From: Blasia pusilla
Lineage: Eukaryota > Marchantiophyta > Marchantiopsida > Blasiales
DNA length: 64,000 bases
Reading direction: 5' to 3'
NCBI GenBank assembly: GCA_050084515.1
Contig: CM114272.1
Coordinates: 11,222,001-11,286,000 of the forward strand
Both the position numbers and the translations under genes were made by a program. How positions within the stretch are numbered: position 1 is the stretch's first letter; each line of letters begins with the position of its first letter. Under the pieces are notes generated by a model. It did not search any database and was not told the origin of the DNA. It worked only from the letters and a program-made list of their open reading frames with translations. Positions 11,434 through 22,675 of the stretch are shown in pieces.

Positions 11434-12220
11434 CTAAATTGACCCCTTCAGAATGTTGGAATAATATTGAGTCACCAACTTAAAGATAGAAACCACAAGT
11501 TGGACGGCATTTGATGCTATTGCAAGACATCTAATCTTTTCCAACTCTCCTAGACTAGCCCTGTCGTTCTTCAAGGCATTATATGCTCGCAGCCAATTTT
11601 CAAGGTGTCCATCATTCCAATATAGATAGATGGCATGCGGTGGATCCTCAATCACCCTTCCCACCATACGAACAACACCGCGATGTAAAATACTCGCAAA
11701 AACCTCCTCACGCATCATCGATTTTCTAGAACCTCATAGAGATTATTCCTTATACACCTTCACGCAATAGTACATATCTTCACTAAAGCCATGGATTCCG
11801 TTTATTTTATAACGGTACACAATTTCGTGTAAACCAATTCGCACAATATTGCTCAGATCATCTCCTACTACTACATTATTATCAGAAATCAATATTATTG
11901 CACATGGAACTGTAAATATCTGCCCCACAGAAGTACTACGTACCTTGAAAAGACGTTGAGCACTTCTTAACTCTACACTGAATCTTTTTAGAAGAGCCGA
12001 CTCTGCAACATTCATCTTCTCATCTTTATATATCTTGAGATTGACATACGTTCTCTCCAGGTCAACACCTTGTTGGGCACAAAATTTAGTTAACCTATCA
12101 TCCTTGGCGACATCTACTTCCTAGTTAAATGCCTTTGCCACCCTCTTGGACAATCTTTTCAATTCCAAGGTGTAGTCATGGAAACATCCATACCCCTCAA
12201 AATATAGGATAAGATGAGAT
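11434..12220 (-). pseudogene. Decayed coding region, unrecognised protein
   Basis: On the minus strand one frame from about 12220 to 11743 reads like real protein (FEGYGCFHDYTLELKRLSK.., KFCAQQGVDLERTYVNLKIY, SALLKRFSVELRSAQRLFK). It has one in-frame TAG at about 12123. It closes with TAA near 11743 and resumes, after two stops or a shift, as MMREEVFASILHRG.. to 11434. The composition (K/R/E-rich helices, few low-complexity runs) is unlike the random frames around it. I do not recognise the family. It may be a dead host gene or a fragment captured by a Helitron, since the surrounding DNA is rich in Helitron ends. Confidence 0.4.
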
Positions 12221-13319
12221 AAGAAAATAATGAAAAGATAATGACGTGAGATGCTAAAACAATGGCTCAGAATGTACGGGCGTATGAATGATGGAACGGC
12301 GATCTCGGTTTAGGGTTGGGTACTCAAAGGGAATATATAGATATGGGCGTGTTTAGATAAGTTTCCTTGATCACCTTCACATCATTGGTGTGCTAAGGAA
12401 AACCAATGAAATAAATTTAAAAACTCGAGTCTATGAATTGGAAATCTCAAAATCACCAAAAAAGTTTAGTGACATAAGAGATTTCCACACTCACAAACAT
12501 TCATCTAATATGGAATCAATTGAAGTTTCTTCAGGATGCAACAAGGAGCACAAATATCCAAGTTGGTCCCAAATAAAATCCAAGTACCCCAAAAAAGCAC
12601 CCAAGGGATTTCCCCAAAATTCCTAGTAACCTTGGAAGCCCTTAGCTCTCAAGGCTCCAATGAAATTTGGAGCCTACTCCAAAATGTCACCAAAAAAAAG
12701 ATAAAACATGGGAAAATAGGGATGAGTGGGTTAATTAATCCCTTATCCCCTTGTTTTATTCATTTTGGGGGCCCCTTGTGGGCCCTTGTCTTATGGTTCT
12801 TACCCAAAAGTGGGAGGGGGAAAGGGAGGGGATGGGAGGGTGGGGCCAAGTTCGAACTTGGCCCAAGCCAATCACACCTCGAAACGGGCGCCAAGCGTGA
12901 TGCGCACTGGCCAAGCAAGGGTGAAACGCTCGGGGTGCACGGGCTCGGGTGCGGGCCGCAGGCACGAGGGCCCATGGAGCCTACACCCAGGCCTACACGA
13001 CATATCTATCCTCGGGACGGACACAAGTCCACGAACATGGACTTTGTCCGTGTGCAACCTTGTTGTTAACCAATGTCAATATACATAGTAAGACCTTCAT
13101 TAGTTGCTACACCCACGGTCAACCATAAACAACCTTCCCGTTTTGGTATTCCATGATAGCATTAGGAGTCTTCGATCGTTAGTAAGAGAAAAAAAATTGG
13201 AGCAAAATAGAGAAGAGAATTAAAAGCATAAAAGTGGATGAACCCCTACCAAAACCTCCAAAGAGACGATAAATTCCAAGACCACAATATAGGAATTCAA
13301 GACCAATCCATTGAGAAAA
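12221..13319. other. Intergenic DNA with a GC-rich patch
   Basis: No gene recognised. About 12760-13030 is much more GC-rich than its surroundings and is open in several frames on both strands. These overlapping frames show no domain and look like chance effects of composition. Confidence 0.5.
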
Positions 13320-13660
13320 TGGTTGAAAAGAAAAAAAAATTAATCAACTAATCATGGAGGTTATTTTTTGTTTGTATATGGTTGAAAAGAAACAAGTTTA
13401 ACTTGATGGACTAGTAGGGAAAACTAGGAAGCTATTTTTTAATTCATAAATGGTTGAAAAAGAAATTTGACTTTGTGGACTAGTGACAAGTAGGAAGGTT
13501 TTGCATCATTTTTATATGTTTGAAAAGAAAGAAATCTAAGTTGATGAACCAGGGACAACTAAGGAGGGTTTGAATTTTTTGTACATGGTTGATCAAAAAA
13601 CAATTTGGACTAGGCAAGATTTGTGTTGATTCAACATGTTGGAGAGGAACGAGATTTTAG
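13320..13660. repeat. Degenerate tandem repeat, period about 55-72 bp
   Basis: The motif TGGTTGAAAAGAAA, or close variants, recurs at about 13320, 13379, 13451, 13516, 13585 and 13638. It is followed by similar text (TTGATGGACTAGTGACAAGTAGGA-like) in several units. The units have diverged strongly, so this is an old array. Confidence 0.7.
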
Positions 13661-16125
13661 TTAATGCATCCATATCATGCAACTCAACTCACTGTAGAAA
13701 AACTAGTAATGGACATACATAATTGTTCTAGAGTTGGGACCATAACGAGTGAGGTAAATGAAGTTGTGATTGTGGTGGATACAAAATTTGCACAAACAAG
13801 CATGGAGAGAAAGAGTAAGAGCATAGTGTACCCTTGCACATATCCAAGCATGCTCATCTCCTCCACTTGAGGAAGAGGGTGTCTTTCACTACAACACTTT
13901 CTATCCAAAACATGTTTATATTTCTTTGTAACATACCCAAGCCAATGGGATTCCAACTCGAGAGATCCTCCAACTATTAGTCATGTTTAATAGGGCCCCT
14001 CAAAGCTCGAATGTGGAGGAGATTGACGATCCTTGTATATAACATAGTAGATGATAACCAAAGTCATTCTTGTGGATGGAAATAACAAGCGTCAATTGCT
14101 TCTTGTTCGCCACTCTCACCAATTAAAGATGTTATTGTTTCTATATTAGGCTGAGAAAATTAAATGGGTGACGGTTTCTAATAAAACTCACATCCTTTGG
14201 CAAACAAATCACTCTAAAAGATTGTTTTATGAATCCCTACAATCGAGCTTTGAGCAATCCTAATTAACTTCTCCCAATCCATTCCCATTCTAAGCCCATA
14301 GAGAGGAAGTTTTGAGAGGCACTTATTGATTATCCCCAATAATATTTTTATTATGTACTGGTAATAAGCCCAAGTGATGAAAAATTATCTCGAGAAGAAT
14401 TATGACCAAAGTATTAGAAGAACCAAATCAGTAATATTATCACTAGATTGCATTTATATTTTCCAACAGCTCAAGAGAATGTATTGAAATGCTTTCTACA
14501 TGTGAATGAGATTTGGATGAACATTTAGTAAAGTTTAATTAAAAAATTAATATGTAACTATTGACTGGGATATCTTACTAGTCATAAAATAAAACGGTTA
14601 TACAAGTCATGTTTTCAAATTTTGCAATGAATTTAATCATGCTTGCCAACACGGATTTGAGTTTCTTTTCTCAATTTCCGGTCTTGTTTTAGACGGAAAT
14701 ATCATGATGGCCAAGAGCAACACAAAGCGATGCACAATACATAGCATGCGAGATAGCATGATTTAAAAAATTATCAGAATTTACAAACTGATTTTTCACT
14801 CACTTTGAAAAAAATATCATTTTGACTGTTATGAAAGAAATAACTCAGAAAAGCCCATTCCCAATCCATCCCTATTCTAAGTCCTTACACTATAGTTTTG
14901 AGAGGACCTAATTAACTATTCCCAAGCAGTATGTTTTAGTATAAGCCCATGCAATGCACGGGTTTGAATGACCTTCCATACCTAATTCTCAAGTGCCGTT
15001 TGAAATGAATTTTGACCAATCTTATTGGCTAAAAAGGCAAAGGATCCTATTGACTAAAAGTGCCAAATGTCAAGAGGAGAAGAGTTTGCAAAATGAAGGG
15101 GCACTCTCCAATAATCTATATTATTAAGCAAGGTTGAGGTTAGAGAAGCCCTCCTCTGGTGTTGGTATCTGTCCTTTCAAACCTCTTTTGTTGTTGATAA
15201 GTGTAAGATTTAAGGAGTAGTGAAATTAAGGGGACCAAAGATTTAAGGAATGAAAAAAATTCCCATGCCCACGCTATGTCATACAAGTAATATACATGCA
15301 CGGAATAGGAAAATATTTCCCTTTCACATTAAACCCTAAACTTAACTATCCTTTAAACTCCAAAACCTTGAAAGGAGTCAACAATGGAGGAAAGCTTTTT
15401 TGTAATGATGTACTAGTGTGATGTCCATGCTATGCTCGGATGAGGGGAAATGCATTCTAGGCATCCCTTAAATCCTTGGCCCTATTAATTCAATTATTCT
15501 CTAAAATTTGACACGTGTCAACATCGGAGGAGGGTTTCTCTAACTGTGCCTTTTTTATGGCCCCTACTACTGGGTCGCATTAATGGGTTCTCTCTCTCTT
15601 ATGTTGTCACGTGTTTTGGTGGCATTTGGGTGCTAAGTTGATTCCGAGTGGAGACGCTACAGAATGCAAGTTATTTTGTAATAACTTCTCAACCATTGAT
15701 GTGAATGGAGATGTGAGTCAAAATAAATAATTTTTTTCTGTAAGAATTTTGTCTAGATCGTTTTAAGAAATTTATCCCGCATTCTTCATGTCGTGTTTCC
15801 TGAATCAATTTCATCTTCTTATGCTCTACCCCTCGCGTCTATTCATCAACGCGTTGGTCAAGGAGGGCAAGAGTCCATTCAAGTGGGGAATGATACAAGG
15901 ACAAAATGAAGTGCACATAAAGATGATTTAAGCCCATGACCATGGGCACGCTAAGAGAGGAGATGTCCATTGTGCTATAGCTTTCTACTCAGAGAATATA
16001 AAAAATTTATTCTTTCTTTAAAAAATAATCTCAGAGAGAAGTCAAAATTCACTAACCCGACCTGAGGTTAAAAATAGATGAGGATAAATAGACGAGGCCT
16101 CCACACGGTATTAGCATTCTCTTAA
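13661..16125. other. Intergenic DNA with Helitron end fragments
   Basis: No gene seen. Two minus-strand Helitron-type 3' ends are visible. One is TTAG followed by AAGCCCATGCAATGCACGGG (14936-14962, first base changed from CTAG). The other is CTAG (15413-15416) followed by a weak hairpin. A plus-strand TCTATATTATTAAG end lies at 15115. I could not pair these confidently. Confidence 0.5.
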
Positions 16126-16905
16126 TCTATATAATAATGGGCGACCACGTATGCACAATTCGACAAGAGCGGGGCAATAAAGACAAATAGGCAACATCCT
16201 TGATTTTTTTTCTTGAGCCCTATTAGATGGGTAGAAATAGAACAAAGGAAACGAATAGGGATTTCACTGGAATATATATTAATCAATTAATGATTAATTT
16301 AAGATTATAATGGGTGATTTTAAATATTAATAAAATATAAGAAATAACCAAAATTTTATAATTTTTACTTCAATCAATATTTGATGAAAAAAGAAATAAA
16401 AATTCAATGGAGGAGTAGATTTTGTTTAAATTTTATGGAAAAATAAAATTACTTAATGTAATGGGATATCATCTGAATTTGGATGGAGAATTGTAACTAC
16501 TAAGAATAGTGAAATATTATTACTTTTCTAAGATTTTAGAAAATATAAATTATATTTAAAATTTGAAGAAAATAATATGATCATTTTTTAAAATAATCTT
16601 ATTAATTCACATGTGATATTTCGGAAAAAATTTTAATTTGAATGGAAAAGAAAAATGATTTCGCTATTTAAAATTTGCTAAGATTTTGATTAGTGAATGT
16701 TATTTTGGTAAGAAGAATGGAAGGGAAAAAATAGTTATTGTTTGAATTTTTGCAAAGGAGTGAAATTATTTAGAGGAGATGGGTGTTATTTAAAGATGAA
16801 ATTTTCTTATTCTTTTAAGATTTAAAAAAGTGGAAATTATATTTACATTTTAAAATTAAATAAAAATTAAAAATTATTATTGACATTTGTTTTTAAAAAA
16901 AATAT
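16126..16905 (+). mobile_element. Dispersed repeat with Helitron-like 5' end, copy 1
   Basis: Starts TCTATATAATAATGGGCGAC after an A, like plant Helitron 5' ends. The next about 780 bp can be followed in the same order at 63142-63930 (for example CCC(A)TTAGACGGGTAGAA, then GAATAGGGATTT, then TGTTATTTTGGTAAGAAGAATGG). No coding capacity, so non-autonomous. A matching 3' hairpin with CTAG was not found. A second TCTATATAATT end lies at 17034. Confidence 0.65.
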
Positions 16906-17144
16906 TTTCATGTTTGGGTCGAATTTTTTTTTGAATTTGTGCATAACATTTTTAATTATTTATCGACAAAATTGTTCAAAAATTTCCACAAATTTTTGTT
17001 TTTCATGCATGGTGCCAATAATTTACTCACTAATCTATATAATTAAATGAAATATTTAAATGAAGACAGAATTTGAAGACGCACGATTGCGAAACGCACA
17101 TATTGCGGGCTGCCATCATGACACGTGGAACAAATTGGTGTAAT

Positions 17145-17190
17145 GTACAAAAGAGGGGACTCAAAAAATCAAAACCTGAAGGCCACGACA
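17145..17190 (-). mobile_element. Fragment of the 3' end of the non-LTR element, inverted
   Basis: Reverse complement of about 21087-21133 (the stretch ..GGCCTTCAGGTTTTGA..TTTGAGTCCCC..TTTTGTAC). It is a short 3' piece of the same family as the element at 17.8-21.2 kb, in opposite orientation, as expected from 5'-truncated retrotransposition. Confidence 0.75.
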
Positions 17191-17769
17191 AGCCAGACAA
17201 GACCTTAAAAATACCAAAAACCAGGCCGGTTTAATTATAGAGATTTATCAGTAATGAAATGAAAGTAATGTTCTCGGACGGGTGAATTAAGACGAGTGTC
17301 TTTTCACCCCCTGGAACGGAGCAGCGATTTTGGGCGGGGACGGCGAGAGGCATGGATTGGGACGGCGGGAGGAAGGACGGAGGGCGTAGGGGACGAAAAA
17401 GAACGTGCTACATGTCGAAACGGAGAGCGTGACGAGAGCTTCGTTTTGATCCGGACCTTGCTGCATGGCGTGAAGTATTTTTATTTTTATTCATCTTTTT
17501 AGAATTCGGTTCATATTAGGGTTCCAAATGTGAATATTAGGGTTTAGCTTATTGTCATTTGGAGAAATTTCCTAAGGTAACGTCCTCTATTCACCCACCC
17601 TTCCCCTCCTTTCCCAAGTCCTTTCTTGTTTGTCGTATTTGTCGTATGTGCTTCTCATTTTTTCGATTTCGTTTGTATTTGTTACCCTTCCCGTACATAC
17701 ACTTTTCTTCTCATCTATTTTATCTTGAAGGGCCCATGATCTTTTCACACTCTTAGCAACTCTACGTAT
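17191..17769. other. Intergenic DNA upstream of the non-LTR element
   Basis: No gene recognised. Composition shifts toward GC from about 17280. The 5' end of the non-LTR element may lie in this stretch. Confidence 0.4.
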
Positions 17770-20700
17770 TCATGAGTTTATTTTTGGGAGGGGGTTGGGA
17801 CTAGAAGTCCTAGGTGATGTTGGTAGGTGAGAGTTTATGTTAGAGGGAGCATTACCGTGGACGGGAAGAGAGTGGTTTGCCAGGACCGCTCGTTCGAATG
17901 GGGATGACAGGACTGTTATTGACGGGGGATTGTCGCACGATTTTATTGGAGGGGGCCATATCCTCTTCTTGGTGAGTTGCATCCATGCCTCGATCCGCAT
18001 TGGCTCCCCATGTGGGGACCCGTGGGTCGTCTAGTCGGGATACTAAATGCCCATGTTGTCCCGAATTCTTCACTCGTTCAAGAATTCGGAACCACTTAGC
18101 GGCTAAACATCCTTACTTTGATAGATTTGGATGGGTGGTCCCTCCATCGACCATGGATGCTCTCCGGTGCTTCCCGCATCATCGCCCCCCGAGGCATGGG
18201 AGTGGTTGAGGTCCCACCAGGGATTATAGGTCTCTTGAGACCCGTTTTCCCCGCCGAGGTTGTTTCATAGGATCCCCATGCTATTCGGGACGACCTCCGC
18301 CACGCATTCCTCCTTCCCCTCGCTAGGATCGCCCTTGATCCTATGGATGAGCTCTCGTGGTACCTACTACTTCTCCTTCCACGATGGTGTCTTCGTTACA
18401 CTCGGGAGGAAGGCCGGTCATAGAGAGGTTATAGCACGCCGAGACGCTTTCGAGGAGGTGATTGGGAGTCTCTGCAGAGTGAGTTTGTGGCATTCGCCCG
18501 GAGGAAGTAGTTCACCTGGTTTCCCGGCAGGCGATCCCGGAGCAGCCAGGTTGCGGCGATGTAGGACATTGGGGCGAGCCTGTGAGTACTCGCGGTACGT
18601 GCTCTTCGCCCGATGGACATGGCTCGCTTCGGTGGTGTTACCATCGATGCCCTCCGGAGGCTCATCCTCGTCCATCGGTTGACATTCCGGCTTTTGCACG
18701 TGACTTCCACCCGACACGGCTATATGCCTTGACCCGTCCCTCTTTGCACGGGCACTCGGGCGTTCTCGAGGATTGCGGCGGAGGTTTTATGCGGTATGAT
18801 GTACGAACACCTTCGTGATTGCTTTCCTTCCGAGGACACCGCTAGCGGCTTCTCCGAGTTGTTTCAGGTTGCCTCTCACCTAGCTCGGGGAGAGTGCCAA
18901 CAGATGATGGCCCAAGTATTAGGGGCGGGCGACTTTTGGCGTTGTCAAAGGGGTGGTGGTATCCGTCCGATTGCCATAGGTGAGGTGCTCTTGCGGTTGG
19001 TGAGTCGTACTCTCGCTTTGCAATTCCGTGAGGCTTTCGGTCACATCCGAGTCCGCACAATTTGGAGTTGCCACGTCCCCGGATGTGAGGCGGTTGCCTT
19101 AGGTTTGAGGGCTTGTCTAGATGTACATCCAGTGGGTGGTTCTCCAAGTGGGCGTGGAGAACGCCTTCAACTCAGTATCTCGGGCTACTATATTCACAGA
19201 GTTGAGGGACGCGGGTGGCCCCATGGCGAGCCTCATTCCCTTTGTGCAAGGCTTTTTATGGGGCCCCTTCGGCCCTCTATTTCCACCATGGTCGATTCGA
19301 GGAGGAGGTCACGGTCTTGGAGTGCACAGGGACTCGTCGGGGTGACCCTCTGGGTGGCGCGTTGTTTCTTTGTGGCTCATTCCGAGCGGTTCTTTCTACG
19401 GTGGAGGCTTTCCGGGTTGCATGTTCCCTTCATTTGGAGATGATACTCATATTGTTGGTCCGGAGATCTGGTTGTCCCCTGCATTCGAGCACTTTTCAGC
19501 CGGTTGGCACGTGTCGGCTGGCGGTGAAGGTGGGGAAGTGCAAGGCTTGGTCTCCATTAGGCCTACGTGATGATCTACATTTACCCGACGGCTTCTTGCG
19601 ACTGTCGGAGGGCTTCGAGTCTTGGGAGTACCGCCGGGAGCCAGGACTTTGTATCGACTTTCGTGGCGTGGCGGCTCTACCGAGGATCTTCTCCACGTTG
19701 ATGATCTTACGAGGATTGGTGACCCTCAAGTCGCCTTCGGCATTCTCTCTTCTTGTTTTGCTCAGAGACCTGGTTACCTCACTAGAATGCCGGACATCTA
19801 GTCACCTTTCTTCCCTATATAGATCCTTTGATAGGAAGCTCATGCAGGTGTTTGGGGATCTTCTAGGACCCGGCTCCTTAGAGTGCCCCATGGGGAGTTA
19901 GCTCGTCAGAGACAGGCCTCTTGGCCGATTTCTTTTGGTGGAGTAGGTCTTCTCTCGACCGAGTTAGTGGCGCCCTCCGCTTTTTAGGGAGTTGGGCCAT
20001 AGTGGCACCCCTCCTTTGCTCCCGATTTTTGGTTAGAGATAGACCGCTCCTTCTACACTCACGTCTCCCGTGTCGAGGATGGCTCTTTCCCACTTTGGTC
20101 TTCACTCACGGCTTGTAGAGATTCCCTTCGAGTTGAGGCCGAGCCGTTCTCCCCACTTTCTCCTCCTTAGTTACCTCCGGTCGGCCTGGGCTCCAATCTT
20201 CCTTGATGGAAGCCCACTTTGAGGCAGATTTTAGAGGCACTATGTCCGACGGGAATATCCCCATGGAGGTTAGGGCCCGATTCGCTCTTGCTCGGAAAGG
20301 GGCAGGCTCATGGGTAGGGGGCGCCCCTTCTCCAGCTTTCCGATCGCACCACTTACCTATACCACAGCGATGCGGTTCCGCTTGGGCCTCCCCAACCATC
20401 AATGGTTGGTTCGACACACCGCGAGTGTCGCGAGCCTGGATCCACTTGGTGTGCATTTGGCACGTCTGTCGATTGGGGGTGAGAGGATAGCCACTCACGA
20501 TGCAAAGGCGGGATATCATGTTCAAGATTGCTCGGGAGAGTGGCTTCCATGTGAAGAGAGAGGCACTACTCCATGCGGGATTCCCTCATTCGTGCCGATC
20601 TCTACATGACACGTGAGGCCGAGGTGGTTGTGGCGGACGTGGTAGTCACAGATCCACGCGGAGGCGAGTCGCGAGCCCAAGTGGTGGCCCAAGGGCGAAT

Positions 20701-21190
20701 GCTACAAGAGCGGCGGCGGCGGCGGGTGGCGGCGAAGAAGACACATATCTCTGATCGACTACACGAGGACACATCTTCATCCCCGGCCATAGAGATGTAT
20801 GGGGCTATGGGGGAGAGGTTCGACTGTTCTTACGGATCGCGCCCATCATCTCCACTCGAGAAATGGGTTGTCCTTAGCTCTGCGATTCAGACAGGCGCTG
20901 GTCTCCATAGCGTTGCAGCGTGTGCCAGGCTAATGGGATTTTTGCGGCGGGCTCAGCTGTGGGGAGACGCCGGCGCTAGAGGCCCACTTAGTAGTAGTCA
21001 TAGCTCTCTTGTTGTTGCTGATATTGTCTCTGCTGTTGGTGAGTTTTTCGTTAGGGGGGGAATGCCCCTTCTTCCTTTTCTGGTCGTGTTGTGGCCTTCA
21101 GGTTTTGACTCTTTGAGTCCCCCTCTTTTGTACTTCCGATGGGTTTTCCATCACTCGTTTTTATCGAAGTGCATCTTTGTTTCCTTGTTG
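17770..21190 (+). mobile_element. Non-LTR retrotransposon with C2H2 finger and RT, decayed
   Basis: A plus-strand element broken by many frameshifts. N-terminal C2H2 zinc finger CPCCPEFF..RNHLAAKH (about 18045-18105). RT begins at about 18796 with RGGGIRPIAIGEVLLRLVSR, then VENAFNSVSR (frame change at about 19121), GTRRGDPLGGALF and FGDDTH (FADD-like catalytic box, about 19455). The C-terminal part has GGERIATHDA and ADVVVTDP (about 20640), which I know as a conserved tail of this family and which may be a restriction-like endonuclease fold. A finger before RT, with no AP endonuclease seen, suggests an early-branching (R2-like layout) non-LTR clade. The clade is not resolved. The 5' boundary is uncertain. 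The 3' end is near 21190. Confidence 0.8.
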
Positions 21191-22675
21191 TAGTTATTTA
21201 TGATCCTATCCTCCCACGGGATCCATTCTCTTACGGTCTCTACGAAGCGGAGACATAATTCGTTAGCATGCTTACGGGTCTGCCGGCGGTTCGGGGTGGC
21301 CTCAGCAGGGATCGGGAGGTCGCCGCAGCGTCAGCTGTACCTCCACTACATGAGATCTCGGCGACGGGCAGACGCGATACGCAAGTTATGTATGCACCGG
21401 ACGCAACCGCTACCGCTCTGTGTGGTCCGTGGGTCCTAGTCGTCGCCGTCGCCGCTCCGGGACCGTAAACGCACCCACGTCGCGTCCGGGGAGCGACCGG
21501 CGCGACTCGGCCTAGCACGATTTCACGCCGACTGGAGTGTGGCAGCGTGTGCTGGATGGCTACACACTCCATCGCCCTCCCTCCCTCCCTCCCTCCCTTC
21601 CTTCCTCGCGCGCTCCCTCGTTCTTCCTTCCTCTCGAGGTTTGTGCTCGGGAAGGGGTTTCTGTCGCTCGCTCTCGCTGCTGACGACCCGAGTGCGGCAC
21701 GAGGCGAGACGGGGACCTGGAGCTGCCAAACCCAGTCCGGATGCCGGAAGGATCTGCTTCCGAGGCCCGGAGAACGCGACGGGGTCGTGGGAGCGCAGGA
21801 TACCCGGCCTCTAAATGTCGGCACGGCCAAATGCGGCCGTCGCCCGACATCCCGCGGAGCGTAGTCCAGGGGTGACTGTATAGAGAAAGTTCTTGTAGCT
21901 TGCACGAGGAGGAAGGGCTCCCCCCCCGGTCGAGTCTTGTCCGGTCTAGAGCTTTCGGACAGGAGCTGGCGGCCCCTTGCGAAGGTGCGGCAAATAAGAC
22001 CTCAGCCGGTCCTGGACGTCCTTCATGACGAGGGACCGGCATGCAGAGCCACGCGTTCCGGGCAGTACGTGGTACCGGCTGCCGGGTGGGGCCGTTCCGC
22101 GGAAGGGGGAAGGGAAGGGAAGGGAAGGAAGGAGTCCAAGGACGTGGACGGGAGAAAGATACGGACGAAACGAGGGGTATATAGGCGGTGGTTTCCGTCG
22201 GGGGTCCCTTGTGGGGAGGTGAATAAAGATGCACTTCGATAAATCGTGTGATGGAAAACCCATCGGAAGTACAAAAGAGGGGGACTCAAAGAGTCGAAAC
22301 AAGACCAGAAAAGGAAAAAGGGGACATTCTTTAGGGGGCATTCTTTGTGGGGAGGTGGTTTCCGTTTGTCGCTCTGGCTGCCTGGAGTCTGTTGGCATTG
22401 AATGGATAGTCACTGAAATGAATCGCTACTCCGACTTCCGATGACGAATCGATCTCGTGGCCGAACTGAATTTTGGGACGAAGAGCTCTCCCGGGTATGG
22501 AATCGACACGATCATCTGGAATTGTGCGGGGCTGCAGGGAGTCGGTGATGGAGTGAGGAGCGAAGCGGGGGAGTGGAGTGGAGTCGGTCGGGGCTGGAAA
22601 TAGTCGAGTTCGCGCAGCTGAGAAAGTTCGCGGCATTCGTCCTGCTGCTGTTGCCGGAGTCTCGAGAGGGAGCGA
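21191..22675. other. GC-rich intergenic DNA upstream of the glycosyltransferase-like gene
   Basis: No protein domain recognised, though both strands are open in several frames because of high GC. It holds simple repeats (CCCT at about 21572-21600; GGGAA at about 22105-22130) and an inverted non-LTR fragment. The last about 200 bp should contain the promoter and 5' UTR of the next gene. Confidence 0.5.
22225..22322 (-). mobile_element. Second inverted 3' fragment of the non-LTR element
   Basis: Matches the reverse complement of about 21066-21179, including GATGCACTTCGATAAA, GATGGAAAACCCATCGG and AAGTACAAAAGAGG. Together with 21066-21179 it forms an inverted repeat with a spacer of about 1 kb. 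Confidence 0.85.

Noticed and set aside
12536-13088. Overlapping open frames of 100-177 codons on both strands
   Set aside because: GC-rich stretch open in many frames at once, with low-complexity translation and no domain. This is a composition effect.
21240-22413. Long open frames (up to 224 codons) on both strands upstream of the glycosyltransferase-like gene
   Set aside because: They overlap each other, run through CCCT/GGGAA simple repeats and a retrotransposon fragment, and translate into Arg/Ser/Pro-rich text without a domain.
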